Shown in pieces: positions 1 through 8,703 of a DNA stretch of 36,343 nucleotides. Location: NCBI GenBank assembly GCA_023666125.1, contig JAMPCN010000020.1:1-36343 (forward strand), in the 5' to 3' direction. The notes beneath the pieces are model-generated. The model searched no databases and was not told the origin of the DNA. It saw only the letters and a list, made by a program, of their open reading frames with translations. The translations under genes were made by a program, and so were the position numbers. This DNA is from Bacillus sp. (in: firmicutes) (GTDB lineage: Bacteria > Bacillota > Clostridia > Lachnospirales > Lachnospiraceae). Each line of letters starts with the position of its first letter. The stretch's first letter is position 1.

Positions 1-91
1 TATATCACATTTAAATGAAAAACGCAATTATTTCTTTTGTAAAATTTTTCTTACGCGTATAAAAAATGGGGAAACTGATAATACAAAAATA

Positions 92-120
92 TTGACAACA
101 TGCATTAATGCGCATAAAAT
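92..120 (+). promoter_or_regulatory. Predicted sigma-A promoter of hicAB
   Basis: TTGACA at 92-97 and TAAAAT at 115-120 are separated by 17 bases, close to the vegetative consensus. It points at the hicA-hicB pair. The first palindromic operator copy fills the spacer between the two boxes, so a repressor bound there would block RNA polymerase. Confidence 0.7.
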
Positions 121-150
121 AGAGAAAAAGAATACGCATTAATACGCATA
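100..150. promoter_or_regulatory. Two-copy palindromic operator, probable HicB binding sites
   Basis: Two 17-bp direct repeats lie at 100-116 and 134-150 and match at 15 of 17 positions. Each is built around a GCATTAAT core flanked by GC-rich half sites; GCATTAATGC in copy 1 is a perfect palindrome. The copies start 34 bp apart, about three helical turns, so dimers would sit on one face of the DNA. HicB-type antitoxins with a C-terminal DNA-binding domain are known to repress their own operon; that this one binds here is inference. Confidence 0.6.
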
Positions 151-203
151 AGATGAAGAGGAAAGCATATAATAATACACATAGAGAAAGAGGCGGTTAA
201 TGA

Positions 204-389
204 TTGAAAGTATCGGAACTGGTTAAGATACTAAAGAAAAATCAATGTTATCTATTAAGGCACGGAAGAAATCACGATATATGGTGCAGTCGAATCACTA
301 ATAAACAGTTCTCAGTGCCGCGTCATCCGGCGCAGGATGTACCGAAAGGTACTTTTGAAAATATAAAGAAAGACGCCGGATTTGAGTAA
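204..389 (+). CDS. hicA: HicA family toxin (mRNA interferase)
   Basis: A 61-residue protein of the usual HicA length. HicA toxins adopt a double-stranded-RNA-binding-like fold and cleave mRNA during translation; a conserved histidine is needed. Here the motif GRNHDIW carries the candidate catalytic His24, and the C-terminal half has the typical PRHPAQDVPKGT stretch before the last helix. The start is taken as TTG at 204, about 6 bases after a GAAAGAGGCGG ribosome site; an ATG at 200 is out of frame and ends within nine codons. The antitoxin gene follows after 40 bases, and both lie behind one promoter with operator repeats. Toxin-first order is usual for hicAB. Confidence 0.85.
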   Translation: MKVSELVKILKKNQCYLLRHGRNHDIWCSRITNKQFSVPRHPAQDVPKGTFENIKKDAGFE

Positions 390-429
390 CCCGAAATAAT
401 TTCAGGGTTTGGAAATGGAGGATGTTGAA

Positions 430-828
430 ATGTCAAAATATGTATATCCTGCAGTATTTACACAAGAAGATAACGGACAGTATTCGGTTGTGTTTAAGGA
501 TTTGGAAGGATGCTATACCTGCGGGGATAGTATGGAGCAAGCCATAGAAATGGCGGAAGATGCGTTGGCTTTGGTATTGTATGGATATGAGGTGGAGGGA
601 AAAACAATTCCGAACCCCTCCAGTCGGGAAAGTATAGAAGTGCATCCGGGAGAGTTTGTCAATGATATCAGATGTGATACGCTTGCATACAGAAAAATGT
701 ATAATAATAAGTCTGTGAGAAAAAATGTTACATTACCGGAATGGTTGAATGAAGAAGCGGAGGCCTTGAAAATCAATTTTTCACAAGTTCTGCAGGAAGC
801 TTTGCTGCAAAAGTTAGGCAGGACTTGA
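430..828 (+). CDS. hicB: HicB family antitoxin
   Basis: A 132-residue protein with two visible parts. The N-terminal ~75 residues show the HicB partial RNase-H-like fold (YPAVFTQEDNGQYSVVFKDL, then GCYTCGDSMEQAIEMAEDAL), which binds and neutralises HicA. Residues ~97-132 look like a ribbon-helix-helix DNA-binding domain (a basic KNVTLPEWLN strand followed by two helices), consistent with autoregulation at the palindromes at 100-150. The ATG at 430 is preferred because GGAGG at 417-421 lies 8 bases upstream; ATG 415 and TTG 409 are in frame but overlap or precede that ribosome site. The stop codon lies inside the -35 box of the valS promoter. Confidence 0.88.
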   Translation: MSKYVYPAVFTQEDNGQYSVVFKDLEGCYTCGDSMEQAIEMAEDALALVLYGYEVEGKTIPNPSSRESIEVHPGEFVNDIRCDTLAYRKMYNNKSVRKNVTLPEWLNEEAEALKINFSQVLQEALLQKLGRT

Positions 829-853
829 CAAACGCCCCGCAAATCACTATAGT
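825..853 (+). promoter_or_regulatory. Predicted sigma-A promoter of the valS T-box transcript
   Basis: TTGACA at 825-830 and TATAGT at 848-853 with a 17-base spacer. The -35 box overlaps the hicB stop codon. Transcription would start near 860, just before the T-box leader. Confidence 0.75.
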
Positions 854-859
854 AGAAAT

Positions 860-1135
860 CATCAGATAATTAGAAAATGGTAACGACAAAGAGGAGTACA
901 TGACGTCTGCCGCCAGAGAGAACGGCTATTTGCTGAAAGGCTGTTTCGGAAAAGATTCATGGAAGGTAGCTTTGGAACCGGAATGCTGAACCAAGATAGG
1001 AAAAATATCACAGTAAGCATTCCCGCCCTATCCCCGTTAGCGGATAAGATTCTGACAGGAATCGTTGAGTGATAAACGAAGGTGGTACCGCGTGATAATA
1101 CGCCCTTTGCTGACAATGTCGGCAGAGGGTTTTTT
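860..1135 (+). ncRNA. T-box riboswitch, valine-tRNA responsive
   Basis: The conserved T-box sequence AGGTGGTACCGCG is at 1080-1092 and contains the TGGT bulge that pairs with the acceptor end of an uncharged tRNA. Stem I shows its landmarks: an AGTA motif near 894, the AGAGAG distal motif at 915-920, and a specifier loop closed by CAAAG pairing with CTTTG. The best specifier candidate is GTA at 966-968, preceded by GGAA as in other T-boxes, which reads valine. A terminator at 1103-1135 follows directly, so uncharged tRNA-Val would promote read-through into valS. T-box identity is near certain; the exact specifier position is my reading of the fold. Confidence 0.9.
1103..1135 (+). terminator. 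T-box intrinsic terminator
   Basis: A 12-bp stem (1103-1114 with 1118-1129, two G-T pairs) has a 3-base loop and six T residues at 1130-1135. It is the terminator alternative of the T-box switch; the T-box sequence at 1080-1092 lies just upstream and would pair with part of this stem in the antiterminator. Confidence 0.85.
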
Positions 1136-1169
1136 GATGGGTAAAGTACCTTTTGACACCTGAATCCAA

Positions 1170-1376
1170 CAAGTCATTGTGAAATGCCTTTAGCGGTATC
1201 AGAAATTGTGTGAAATATACATTCCATAAGCGGGTACTGTGAGACCGTCGGTATTTACATGCGGTATTTTCGCATGTTATATACCGCTACGGTCGAACTG
1301 TAGCGAGAGCGGCCCGTGTTGGACTGTATATTTTACACAATATAGAATGCGAACAAAAGCATTTCACAATTACTTG
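1170..1376. repeat. 207-bp imperfect palindromic element, MITE-like, in the valS leader
   Basis: The ends are inverted repeats (1170-1191 against 1355-1376, two mismatches, beginning CAAGT and ending ACTTG). A second pair of arms matches over 17 bp with one G-T pair (1205-1221 against 1325-1341). The centre is a nested hairpin: 1243-1248 with 1289-1294, 1249-1254 with 1281-1286, and 1257-1263 with 1271-1277. It lies between the T-box terminator and the valS ribosome site, so any valS transcript contains it. An imperfect copy of TTGACAC...ATCCAA occurs on each side (1153-1169 and 1374-1392). An open frame from 1239 runs through it into valS but is not needed for the protein. It could be a non-autonomous mobile element or a structured leader RNA. 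Confidence 0.65.
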
Positions 1377-1403
1377 ACACAATATCATCCAAGGAGGAAC
1401 ATC

Positions 1404-4100
1404 ATGAGCAAAGAACTCGCCAAAACCTATGACCCCAAAAGCATAGAGGACAGATTATACGAAAAATGGTTAAATAAGAAATACTTCCATGCCGAAGTGG
1501 ACAAGACGAAAAAACCGTTTACCATCGTCATTCCGCCCCCGAATATTACGGGACAGCTCCATATGGGACACGCGCTGGATAATACGATGCAGGACATCCT
1601 TATCCGCTTTAAGAGGATGCAGGGCTATAACGCGCTCTGGCAGCCGGGAACAGACCATGCCTCCATTGCAACGGAAGTAAGGATTATCGAGAAGTTAAAA
1701 GAAGAGGGCATCGAAAAAGACGACCTTGGACGAGAGGGCTTTTTAGAGCGCGCCTGGGAGTGGAAAAAAGAATACGGCGGGCGCATTATTGAACAGCTGA
1801 AAAAACTGGGTTCCTCCTGCGACTGGGATAGAGAACGTTTCACGATGGACGAGGGCTGCAATAAAGCGGTTACAGAAGTATTCTGTAAGATGCACGAAAA
1901 AGGATGGATTTATAAAGGCAGCAGGATCATTAACTGGTGTCCGGTATGTAATACTTCCATATCCGATGCGGAAGTGGAATACGAAGAGCAGGCGGGGCAT
2001 TTCTGGCATATCAAATATCCGCTTGTAGACGAAAACGGACAGCCGAGCAAAACCGAATTTTTGGAATTTGCAACGACGCGTCCGGAGACGATGCTGGGCG
2101 ATACGGCGGTTGCGGTCAATCCGAAAGACGAAAGATATACCTATTTAAAAGGAAGAAAAGTGTGGCTGCCGATTGTGAATAAGGCAATTCCGGTTGTGGA
2201 GGATGACTATGTCGATATGGAATTTGGTACGGGCGTTGTTAAGATTACACCCGCGCATGACCCGAACGACTTTGAGGTCGGCAAGCGTCACAACCTGCCG
2301 GAAGTCAATATTATGAATGATGACGCGACCATCAATGCCAACGGCGGTAAATACGAGGGCTTGGACAGATACGAGGCAAGAAAGCGTATTGTGGAGGAAC
2401 TGGAAAAAGAAGGTCTTTTAGTAAAAATAGAAGATTACTCCCACAACGTAGGCACGCACGACCGCTGCGGCACGACGATTGAGCCTTTGATTAAAAAGCA
2501 GTGGTTCGTTAAGATGGACGAATTGATTAAACCGGCGGTGGAAGCGGTGAAAAACGGGGATATTAAACTGATTCCCGAACGTATGGACAAAACTTATTTT
2601 AACTGGACGGACAATATCAGGGATTGGTGCATCAGCCGCCAGTTGTGGTGGGGACACAGGATTCCCGCCTATTACTGTGATAAATGCGGTGAAATCGTGG
2701 TAGGGCGAAAGATGCCGGAAGTCTGCCCGAAATGCGGCGATACGCATTTTACACAGGACGAGGATACGCTGGATACCTGGTTTTCCTCGGCGTTATGGCC
2801 TTTTTCCACTTTGGGATGGCCGGATAAAACCGAAGATTTGGACTATTTCTACCCGACGGACGTACTGGTAACCGGATATGACATCATCTTTTTCTGGGTT
2901 ATCCGTATGATATTTTCCGGTTATGAGCAGATGAACGAAAAACCGTTCCATACGGTACTGTTCCACGGCCTTGTAAGAGACTCACAGGGACGTAAGATGA
3001 GCAAGTCTCTCGGCAACGGCATCGACCCGTTAGAGATTATTGATAAATACGGAGCGGACGCTTTGCGCCTTACGCTTATTACGGGCAATGCGCCGGGTAA
3101 CGATATGCGCTTTTATTACGAGAGGGTGGAGGCAAGCCGCAACTTTGCGAACAAAGTATGGAACGCCGCGCGTTTCATTATGATGAATATGGAGCAGGCG
3201 AAAGAAAAAACAGGCTCATGCGGCTGGGAATGTTCATATGATAATATCAAAGAAAAATTAGAACCCGCCGATAAATGGATTATATCCAAATTGAATACGC
3301 TCATAAAAGACGTAACGGACAATATGGAGCATTATGAGCTGGGTATCGCGGTACAGAAAGTCTATGATTTTATCTGGGATGAATTCTGCGACTGGTATAT
3401 CGAGATGGTAAAGCCGCGTCTTTACAGTAAAGAAGAGACGGAGGCGGATGGCAAAACAGCCGCATTATGGACGCTTCAAAATGTTTTACTGGAAGCGTTG
3501 AAGCTGCTGCATCCTTATATGCCGTTTATTACGGAGGAAATTTTCTGTACGATGCAGACAAAAGAAGAATCCATTATGGTTTCTTCATGGCCTGTTTACC
3601 GGAACGACAGGGCGTTTGCGGAAGAGGAAGCGGCAATCGAGCTGATGAAGGAGGCTGTTCGCGGCATACGAAACGTGCGTACGCAGATGAATGTTGCGCC
3701 AGGCAGGAAAGCCGCTGTTTTCGTAGTGAGTGAAAAAGATAAGGTGCGGGATATTTTCTGTGATGGCAAACTCTTCTTTACATCATTGGCGGGAGCGAGC
3801 GATGTGACGATACAAAAAGACAGAACGGGGATTGCCGATGATGCGGTTTCCGTTGTGATTCCGAATGCGGTACTTTACATTCCTTTCGCGGAACTGGTGG
3901 ATATTAAGCAGGAAATCGAGCGTTTAGAGAAAGAAAAGAAGCGTCTGGAGGGCGAACTTGCGCGTGTAAACGGTATGCTGCACAATGAAAAATTCATGTC
4001 CAAAGCGCCTGAAACCAAGGTGGCGGAGGAGCGTGCGAAACTGGAAAAATATACCCAGATGATGGAACAGGTAAAAATTCGTCTGGAACAATTGCAATAA
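1404..4100 (+). CDS. valS: Valine--tRNA ligase
   Basis: This 898-residue class I aminoacyl-tRNA synthetase charges tRNA-Val in the cytoplasm using ATP. The HIGH-type motif HMGH is at residues 53-56 after PPPNITGQL, and KMSKS is at 531-535. Between them is the CP1 editing domain ([17 protein letters not shown]), which removes threonine mischarged to tRNA-Val. Paired cysteines at 425/428 and 441/444 form a probable zinc knuckle. The C-terminus is the usual coiled-coil arm (about 835-898). Start ATG 1404 has AAGGAGG close upstream and gives the normal family length; the longer frame from 1239 only translates the palindromic element. Expression should be controlled by the T-box at 860-1135. Confidence 0.98.
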   Translation: MSKELAKTYDPKSIEDRLYEKWLNKKYFHAEVDKTKKPFTIVIPPPNITGQLHMGHALDNTMQDILIRFKRMQGYNALWQPGTDHASIATEVRIIEKLKEEGIEKDDLGREGFLERAWEWKKEYGGRIIEQLKKLGSSCDWDRERFTMDEGCNKAVTEVFCKMHEKGWIYKGSRIINWCPVCNTSISDAEVEYEEQAGHFWHIKYPLVDENGQPSKTEFLEFATTRPETMLGDTAVAVNPKDERYTYLKGRKVWLPIVNKAIPVVEDDYVDMEFGTGVVKITPAHDPNDFEVGKRHNLPEVNIMNDDATINANGGKYEGLDRYEARKRIVEELEKEGLLVKIEDYSHNVGTHDRCGTTIEPLIKKQWFVKMDELIKPAVEAVKNGDIKLIPERMDKTYFNWTDNIRDWCISRQLWWGHRIPAYYCDKCGEIVVGRKMPEVCPKCGDTHFTQDEDTLDTWFSSALWPFSTLGWPDKTEDLDYFYPTDVLVTGYDIIFFWVIRMIFSGYEQMNEKPFHTVLFHGLVRDSQGRKMSKSLGNGIDPLEIIDKYGADALRLTLITGNAPGNDMRFYYERVEASRNFANKVWNAARFIMMNMEQAKEKTGSCGWECSYDNIKEKLEPADKWIISKLNTLIKDVTDNMEHYELGIAVQKVYDFIWDEFCDWYIEMVKPRLYSKEETEADGKTAALWTLQNVLLEALKLLHPYMPFITEEIFCTMQTKEESIMVSSWPVYRNDRAFAEEEAAIELMKEAVRGIRNVRTQMNVAPGRKAAVFVVSEKDKVRDIFCDGKLFFTSLAGASDVTIQKDRTGIADDAVSVVIPNAVLYIPFAELVDIKQEIERLEKEKKRLEGELARVNGMLHNEKFMSKAPETKVAEERAKLEKYTQMMEQVKIRLEQLQ

Positions 4101-4149
4101 ATGAGCTTTTAGTATAGAATATAAATAGAGGCATTAGGAGGTGAACCCT

Positions 4150-5667
4150 TTGAGTACACAATTTTCTTCGGAACAACTGGATAGATTGAAATCCGCTATG
4201 GCGAAGCTGCGTGAAACAACGGAGCCTGAATTTGTTGCGGCTGAAGAGATAGCAGTGGATGTGCCGGAGGAGGAAGAAGAGGGTCTCTTAGCCAAAGGAA
4301 GTTATTTAAAAGTGGACGAGGACGAGATGGCGGCATGGCTTTATCTGATGCCTCCGGAACCGGAGATGGAATACCGGAAGCAGGATTTGATAGATTACTT
4401 AAGCCAGAACGGTGTAGTAGAGGGTCTGCACCAGTCGAACCTTTCGGCCATTATCAAAAAGAAAGTATATAACAGAGAGATTCTGGTTGCCAGAGGACGG
4501 GAGATACAAGACGGCGCGGACGGCTATTTCGAGTATCTGTTTACGCCGGAGGAATACGGCGTACCCAAAATCAGGGAGGACGGTTCCGTCGATTATACGA
4601 ATATCAACGCTTTGCAGAATGTCAGGGCAGGGGAGAAAGTAGCGCTTTATCATCCGGCGATACAGTCGGTGGACGGCGTTACCGTGCTTGGTAACGTGAT
4701 GCAGGGCAAGCTTTATCGCGATTTACCGCCGATGCGCGGCAAGGGCATCCGACGGGAGGATGAGTCTTATTATGCACAGTCCGATGGTAAAATCGAGGTA
4801 AAAGACGGTAAAATTGACATTCAGAACGTGCATGAGATTATGGGCGACGTCGATATGATTATCGGCAAGGTGGAGTTTTTCGGCGATATTATTATTAATG
4901 GGAACGTGGAAGAGGGCGTTACGATACGCGCCGGCAGAAATATTGAGATTCATGGTTCTACGAGTATGGCAAACTTGTATGCGGGCGGCGATATTATCCT
5001 ATCCCGCGGCATTCAGGGAGGCAACAAGGCAAAAGTATCGGCCAGAGGCAGCGTATATGCGGAATTTATCGAGCATACGAACATAGAAGCGGGCGGCATA
5101 GTACAGGCCAACATCATCATGAACTCTAATATCTTAGCCAAGGATAAAGTGGTTGCAACCGGAAAAAAAGGCGCAATTATCGGTGGTTATGTCAATGCCC
5201 TAAAAGGCGTGGAAGCGTCTAACGCAGGGAACGTTGCGGAAATTAAGACGATTATCCACTGCGGTTATGAGGCGCAGACGCATGAACAGCTCCTTGCCAT
5301 CAAGCGGCAGGAGACCGATATCAAAGCCAAGATTGCGGAACTGGTCGATACCATGACGGAGGCTCTCCGTGAAAAGCGTATGCGCGGCGCACAGACGTCG
5401 GAAGAGACGGAGAAGAAGATTTTAGGCTGGAATAAGATGAAAGACCAGTATTTTCAGCAGCTTGATAAAGTCGAGAGCGAACGCAAGAGTCTGGAAGAGA
5501 TGGTCGAACAGAGTAAGGGTTCGGAAATCAAGATAGACGGTAATATATACCGGGGCGTTGTTATCTGTGTTAATGCGGAACAGATGATGATTGAAAGAAA
5601 TACTTGTTATATGAAGTACAATGCCGACAAAGGAGTGATAGAAGGCAGTGTCATTATACATAACTGA
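4150..5667 (+). CDS. FapA/DUF342 family beta-helix protein
   Basis: A 505-residue soluble protein of the FapA (DUF342) family. The middle part (about 150-370) is a long run of short glycine-rich beta-strand repeats (for example VTIRAGRNIEIHGS and YAGGDIILSRGIQG), as expected for a right-handed beta-helix of the polymer-forming type. Residues ~385-460 are charged and helical, probably a coiled coil, before a short C-terminal strand segment. The N-terminal ~60 residues are acidic. TTG 4150 is chosen because AGGAGGTG (4136-4143) lies 8 bases upstream; GTG 4141 overlaps that site. The gene ends 20 bases inside folC, suggesting translational coupling. The family is named from a Vibrio flagellar/polar factor; no flagellar genes are near, so the role here is unknown. 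Confidence 0.8.
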   Translation: MSTQFSSEQLDRLKSAMAKLRETTEPEFVAAEEIAVDVPEEEEEGLLAKGSYLKVDEDEMAAWLYLMPPEPEMEYRKQDLIDYLSQNGVVEGLHQSNLSAIIKKKVYNREILVARGREIQDGADGYFEYLFTPEEYGVPKIREDGSVDYTNINALQNVRAGEKVALYHPAIQSVDGVTVLGNVMQGKLYRDLPPMRGKGIRREDESYYAQSDGKIEVKDGKIDIQNVHEIMGDVDMIIGKVEFFGDIIINGNVEEGVTIRAGRNIEIHGSTSMANLYAGGDIILSRGIQGGNKAKVSARGSVYAEFIEHTNIEAGGIVQANIIMNSNILAKDKVVATGKKGAIIGGYVNALKGVEASNAGNVAEIKTIIHCGYEAQTHEQLLAIKRQETDIKAKIAELVDTMTEALREKRMRGAQTSEETEKKILGWNKMKDQYFQQLDKVESERKSLEEMVEQSKGSEIKIDGNIYRGVVICVNAEQMMIERNTCYMKYNADKGVIEGSVIIHN

Positions 5668-6991
5668 TAACGTGGAAACTTATGAGGCGGCCAAGAACTA
5701 TATTATGGAGCTTCCAAGGTTTACCAGAAAAAACAGCATGGAGCATACGAAACGCTTTTTAGGGTATCTTTGTTCTATGGAAGATTTGGATAAAATCAAA
5801 GTGATTCATGTAGCAGGCACAAACGGAAAAGGTTCCGTTTGTGCTTATTTACATTCCATTTTACAGGAGGCGGGAATTTCCAATGGCATGTTTACCTCGC
5901 CGCATTTAGTGTCCATACGGGAACGTTTTCTGATAAACGGGCAGATGGTTTCAAAAGAAGATTTTTTATGGGCGTTTGGCCGGGTTGCCGGAAAAATTTC
6001 CCATTTGCCGGAGGATTTGGAAAAAGAGGGCTATCATCCGACTTTTTTTGAGTTTCTTTTTTTTATGGCTGTCGTGCTTTTTGTAAGATACCGCGTCCAA
6101 TATATGATATTGGAGACCGGGCTGGGCGGCAGGCTGGACGCAACCAATGCCCTTGACAAAAAAGAAGTGTGCGTTATTACGTCAATCGGTTATGACCATA
6201 TGGAGTATCTCGGGGAGACGCTTCCCGAAATAGCGGCAGAGAAGGCAGGAATTTTCAGGAAAAATGTACCGGCGGTCTATTTTGAAAAAGAAAAATCCGT
6301 GTCCGAAACGTTGGAAAAATGCGCGGATTTTGTAGGAGCAAAGACATTTTCGACATCTTTTCGGGCGATAAAAGAAATAAATAGTCATGATAAAACTATT
6401 GATTTTTCTCTCCAATCAAATTATTATGGTTATATTAGGTTACGTGTGCCTACGATAGCGACATATCAGATAGAAAATGCGGCGCTGGCCGTTGCGGCGT
6501 TAGAGAAACTTTCCGACAGGGAGTTTATTTCGGTAGAGCAGATACAAAGCGGCATCGAAAAGATGCGCTGGGAGGCGAGGATGGAGGAGATAATGCCATC
6601 CGTTTATCTTGACGGCGCGCATAATATCGACGGCATACAGGCATTTTTGCAGACAGTCAGGCAGGATGGCTGTAAGGGAAAGCGTTTACTGCTTTTTTCC
6701 ATGGTAAAAGAAAAACAGTACCGGGATGTTATGGATATGCTTGCGGCATCCGGTTTGTTTAAAATAGTTGGCGTAGTGGCAATACTGGATAAGAGAGCCT
6801 TGCCGTTACGGGAGTTGGCAGATTATTTCGGACAATATACCGAATTACAGATACGGACATATGACAGATTAGAAAGTGCCGTGCAGGATATGGCTGCAAG
6901 CCGGAATGCACAAGACAGAGTGTATATTGTCGGTTCATTATATTTGGCGGGCGAAGTGAAAGCCCTTTTAAGGAGGCGCTTAGATGATTAA
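5648..6991 (+). CDS. folC: Bifunctional folylpolyglutamate synthase/dihydrofolate synthase
   Basis: A 447-residue Mur-ligase-superfamily enzyme that adds glutamate to folates (and dihydropteroate) with ATP. The P-loop VAGTNGKGSV is near residue 58, followed by the family pattern TSPHLVSIRERFLING and the LETGLGGRLDATN segment. A C-terminal ligase domain contains YLDGAHNIDGI. The GTG at 5648 has AAGGAG at 5630-5635, a somewhat long 12-base spacing, and lies within the end of the DUF342 gene; no better start is visible. It overlaps the following 48-aa ORF by 8 bases, so valS, the DUF342 gene, folC and the small ORF probably share a transcript. Confidence 0.95.
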   Translation: MSLYITDNVETYEAAKNYIMELPRFTRKNSMEHTKRFLGYLCSMEDLDKIKVIHVAGTNGKGSVCAYLHSILQEAGISNGMFTSPHLVSIRERFLINGQMVSKEDFLWAFGRVAGKISHLPEDLEKEGYHPTFFEFLFFMAVVLFVRYRVQYMILETGLGGRLDATNALDKKEVCVITSIGYDHMEYLGETLPEIAAEKAGIFRKNVPAVYFEKEKSVSETLEKCADFVGAKTFSTSFRAIKEINSHDKTIDFSLQSNYYGYIRLRVPTIATYQIENAALAVAALEKLSDREFISVEQIQSGIEKMRWEARMEEIMPSVYLDGAHNIDGIQAFLQTVRQDGCKGKRLLLFSMVKEKQYRDVMDMLAASGLFKIVGVVAILDKRALPLRELADYFGQYTELQIRTYDRLESAVQDMAASRNAQDRVYIVGSLYLAGEVKALLRRRLDD

Positions 6992-7130
6992 TTTTGAAGA
7001 AGAGTTAAAGAAGTTTCATCCAAGCCTTGAAGTGGAAGACGCGGAAGAGGCGATTTACAATCAGGATTTGACAGATATGGCGGATTTAATGGTAAAAGTG
7101 GTAAAGGATTCAAAATCGGCAAAAGAATAA
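6984..7130 (+). CDS. Small acidic protein of unknown function (48 aa)
   Basis: ATG 6984 lies 8 bases inside the end of folC with a strong AAGGAGG site at 6970-6976, giving good translational-coupling geometry. The 48-residue product begins MINFEEELKKFHPSLEVEDA and is acidic and helical (DAEEAIYNQDLTDMADLMVK). No signal peptide, membrane segment or known motif is seen. I do not recognise a function. The strong ribosome site and overlap argue that it is real; its small size is the main doubt. Confidence 0.7.
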   Translation: MINFEEELKKFHPSLEVEDAEEAIYNQDLTDMADLMVKVVKDSKSAKE

Positions 7131-7172
7131 CGAAGCTTGTGGATGAGGAAAGGAACAGGGACAAAATAACAG

Positions 7173-8597
7173 ATGAAATGTTACAATTGCGGATGCGACT
7201 TGTCCGGACACGATTTTTGTACCGGCTGCGGCGCCGATGTATCCCTTTACAAGAAGATTATATATATATCCAACCGTTTTTATAACGACGGTCTGGAGAA
7301 AGCGAATGTCAGGGATTTAACCGGCGCGATTTCAAGTCTGCGTCAGAGTTTGAAATTTGATAAAAATAATGTGGAAGCAAGAAATTTATTAGGATTGGTT
7401 TATTTTGAGACCGGAGAAGTGGTGGCGGCTCTTAGCGAATGGGTTATCAGTAAGAATCTGCGGCCGAAGAAAAATATCGCGGATGATTATATCGATATGA
7501 TACAGACCAATCCGACAAGGTTAGACACTATCAATCAGACAATTAAAAAATACAACCAGGCGCTGACCTACTGCAATCAGGACAGCCCTGACCTTGCGAT
7601 TATACAGTTGAAAAAGGTGCTGTCGCTCAATCCTAAGTTTATCCGGGCGCACCAGCTTCTGGCGCTTCTTTATATCAACGGCGAAGAGTGGGAGCGGGCA
7701 AAACGGGAACTGACAAAATGTGTGCAGATTGACACAAATAATACGGTTACGCTGCGTTATCTGAAAGAAGTAGACGAGATGCTTCTGCCGGAGGAGGGCG
7801 TCAAGACTAACAATAAGAAGAAAAAACGCTCGGAGGATGTCGTCAAGTACCAGAGCGGCAACGAGACCATTATTCAGCCCGTTAATATCAAAGAGGGCAA
7901 GGGCGTAAGTTCCTTATTGAATCTGGGAATCGGTCTTCTTATTGGTATTGCGATTGCCGTATGTTTGATTCTTCCGGCTCGGATTCAGACGGCGAAAGCG
8001 GGGATTAACGACGACCTGCGTTTAGTAAGCGAACAGTTGGATGCCAAGAACGCAACGATTGACGAGCTGGAACAGCGGTTAAATGAACTGCGGGATGCCA
8101 ACAGCGCATTGGAGCAGGATTTGGATGCCTATATGGGAAAAGACGGCAATCTTCCGGCTTATGATATTCTGCTGAAAGCAGCGGATGCCTATTTAACGAA
8201 TGCGGAAGACGTGATTACCGTTGCCGATTACCTTGAGGAAATTAATGCGCTGGAGGAAGAATCGGAAGAGCCGCAGGAGGAACGTTCCGAAGCCTACGAG
8301 AAATTGTATAACACGATTCTGGCATTGATAGGGCCGACGGTGGCGGAAGCCTATTATGACGAGGGATATGAAGCATACAAGCAGGAAAATTACCAGGAGG
8401 CTATTCCTAACTTGGAACGGGCGTATCAGTACGATGAGGCGAACGGAGAAGCGCTTTACTATCTGGCGAATTCCTATAACAGCGTAGGGCGCGGCGAAGA
8501 CGCTATCGAAGCATATAAACTGGTGATTGAGTTTTTCCCCGGAACGGTGAAAGCAACAAAATCCGCTACGTTTCTGGCGGAGTTAGAGAGCGAATAG
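7173..8597 (+). CDS. Zinc-ribbon, TPR-repeat membrane protein
   Basis: A 474-residue protein with a mixed layout. Residues 3-19 are a zinc ribbon (C3, C6, C16, C19). Residues ~45-200 are TPR-like helical repeats (NVEARNLLGLVYFETGEVVA, then FIRAHQLLALLYINGEEW). A single membrane helix lies at ~248-270 (LGIGLLIGIAIAVCLILPA), then a coiled coil (~275-320), an acidic linker, and two more TPR motifs (~390-470). It probably presents the N-terminal part to the cytoplasm and the C-terminal TPRs outside as a scaffold. The ribosome site is weak (AAGGA at 7150). It starts 42 bases after the small ORF and ends at a terminator. The specific role is unknown. Confidence 0.8.
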   Translation: MKCYNCGCDLSGHDFCTGCGADVSLYKKIIYISNRFYNDGLEKANVRDLTGAISSLRQSLKFDKNNVEARNLLGLVYFETGEVVAALSEWVISKNLRPKKNIADDYIDMIQTNPTRLDTINQTIKKYNQALTYCNQDSPDLAIIQLKKVLSLNPKFIRAHQLLALLYINGEEWERAKRELTKCVQIDTNNTVTLRYLKEVDEMLLPEEGVKTNNKKKKRSEDVVKYQSGNETIIQPVNIKEGKGVSSLLNLGIGLLIGIAIAVCLILPARIQTAKAGINDDLRLVSEQLDAKNATIDELEQRLNELRDANSALEQDLDAYMGKDGNLPAYDILLKAADAYLTNAEDVITVADYLEEINALEEESEEPQEERSEAYEKLYNTILALIGPTVAEAYYDEGYEAYKQENYQEAIPNLERAYQYDEANGEALYYLANSYNSVGRGEDAIEAYKLVIEFFPGTVKATKSATFLAELESE

Positions 8598-8633
8598 AAT
8601 ATCGACAGGTTATAGCAATATGATTACCATACA

Positions 8634-8668
8634 AAAGAGAACAGGAAGATTTCTTGTTCTCTTTTTTG
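8634..8668 (+). terminator. Intrinsic terminator after the TPR gene
   Basis: A 12-bp stem (8636-8647 with 8651-8662, one G-T pair) has a 3-base loop and is followed by T residues to 8667. It ends the transcript from the valS-folC side and separates it from the sigma-F operon. Confidence 0.85.
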
Positions 8669-8703
8669 TGTAAGAATCTAATATTTTAACGAAAGGGGGA
8701 AAA

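Noticed and set aside
1374-1400. TTGACA at 1374-1379 as a promoter for valS
   Set aside because: No -10 box follows; the valS ribosome site lies at that spacing.
1239-1403. N-terminal extension of valS
   Set aside because: It translates the palindromic element, lacks a ribosome site, and valS has normal length from ATG 1404.
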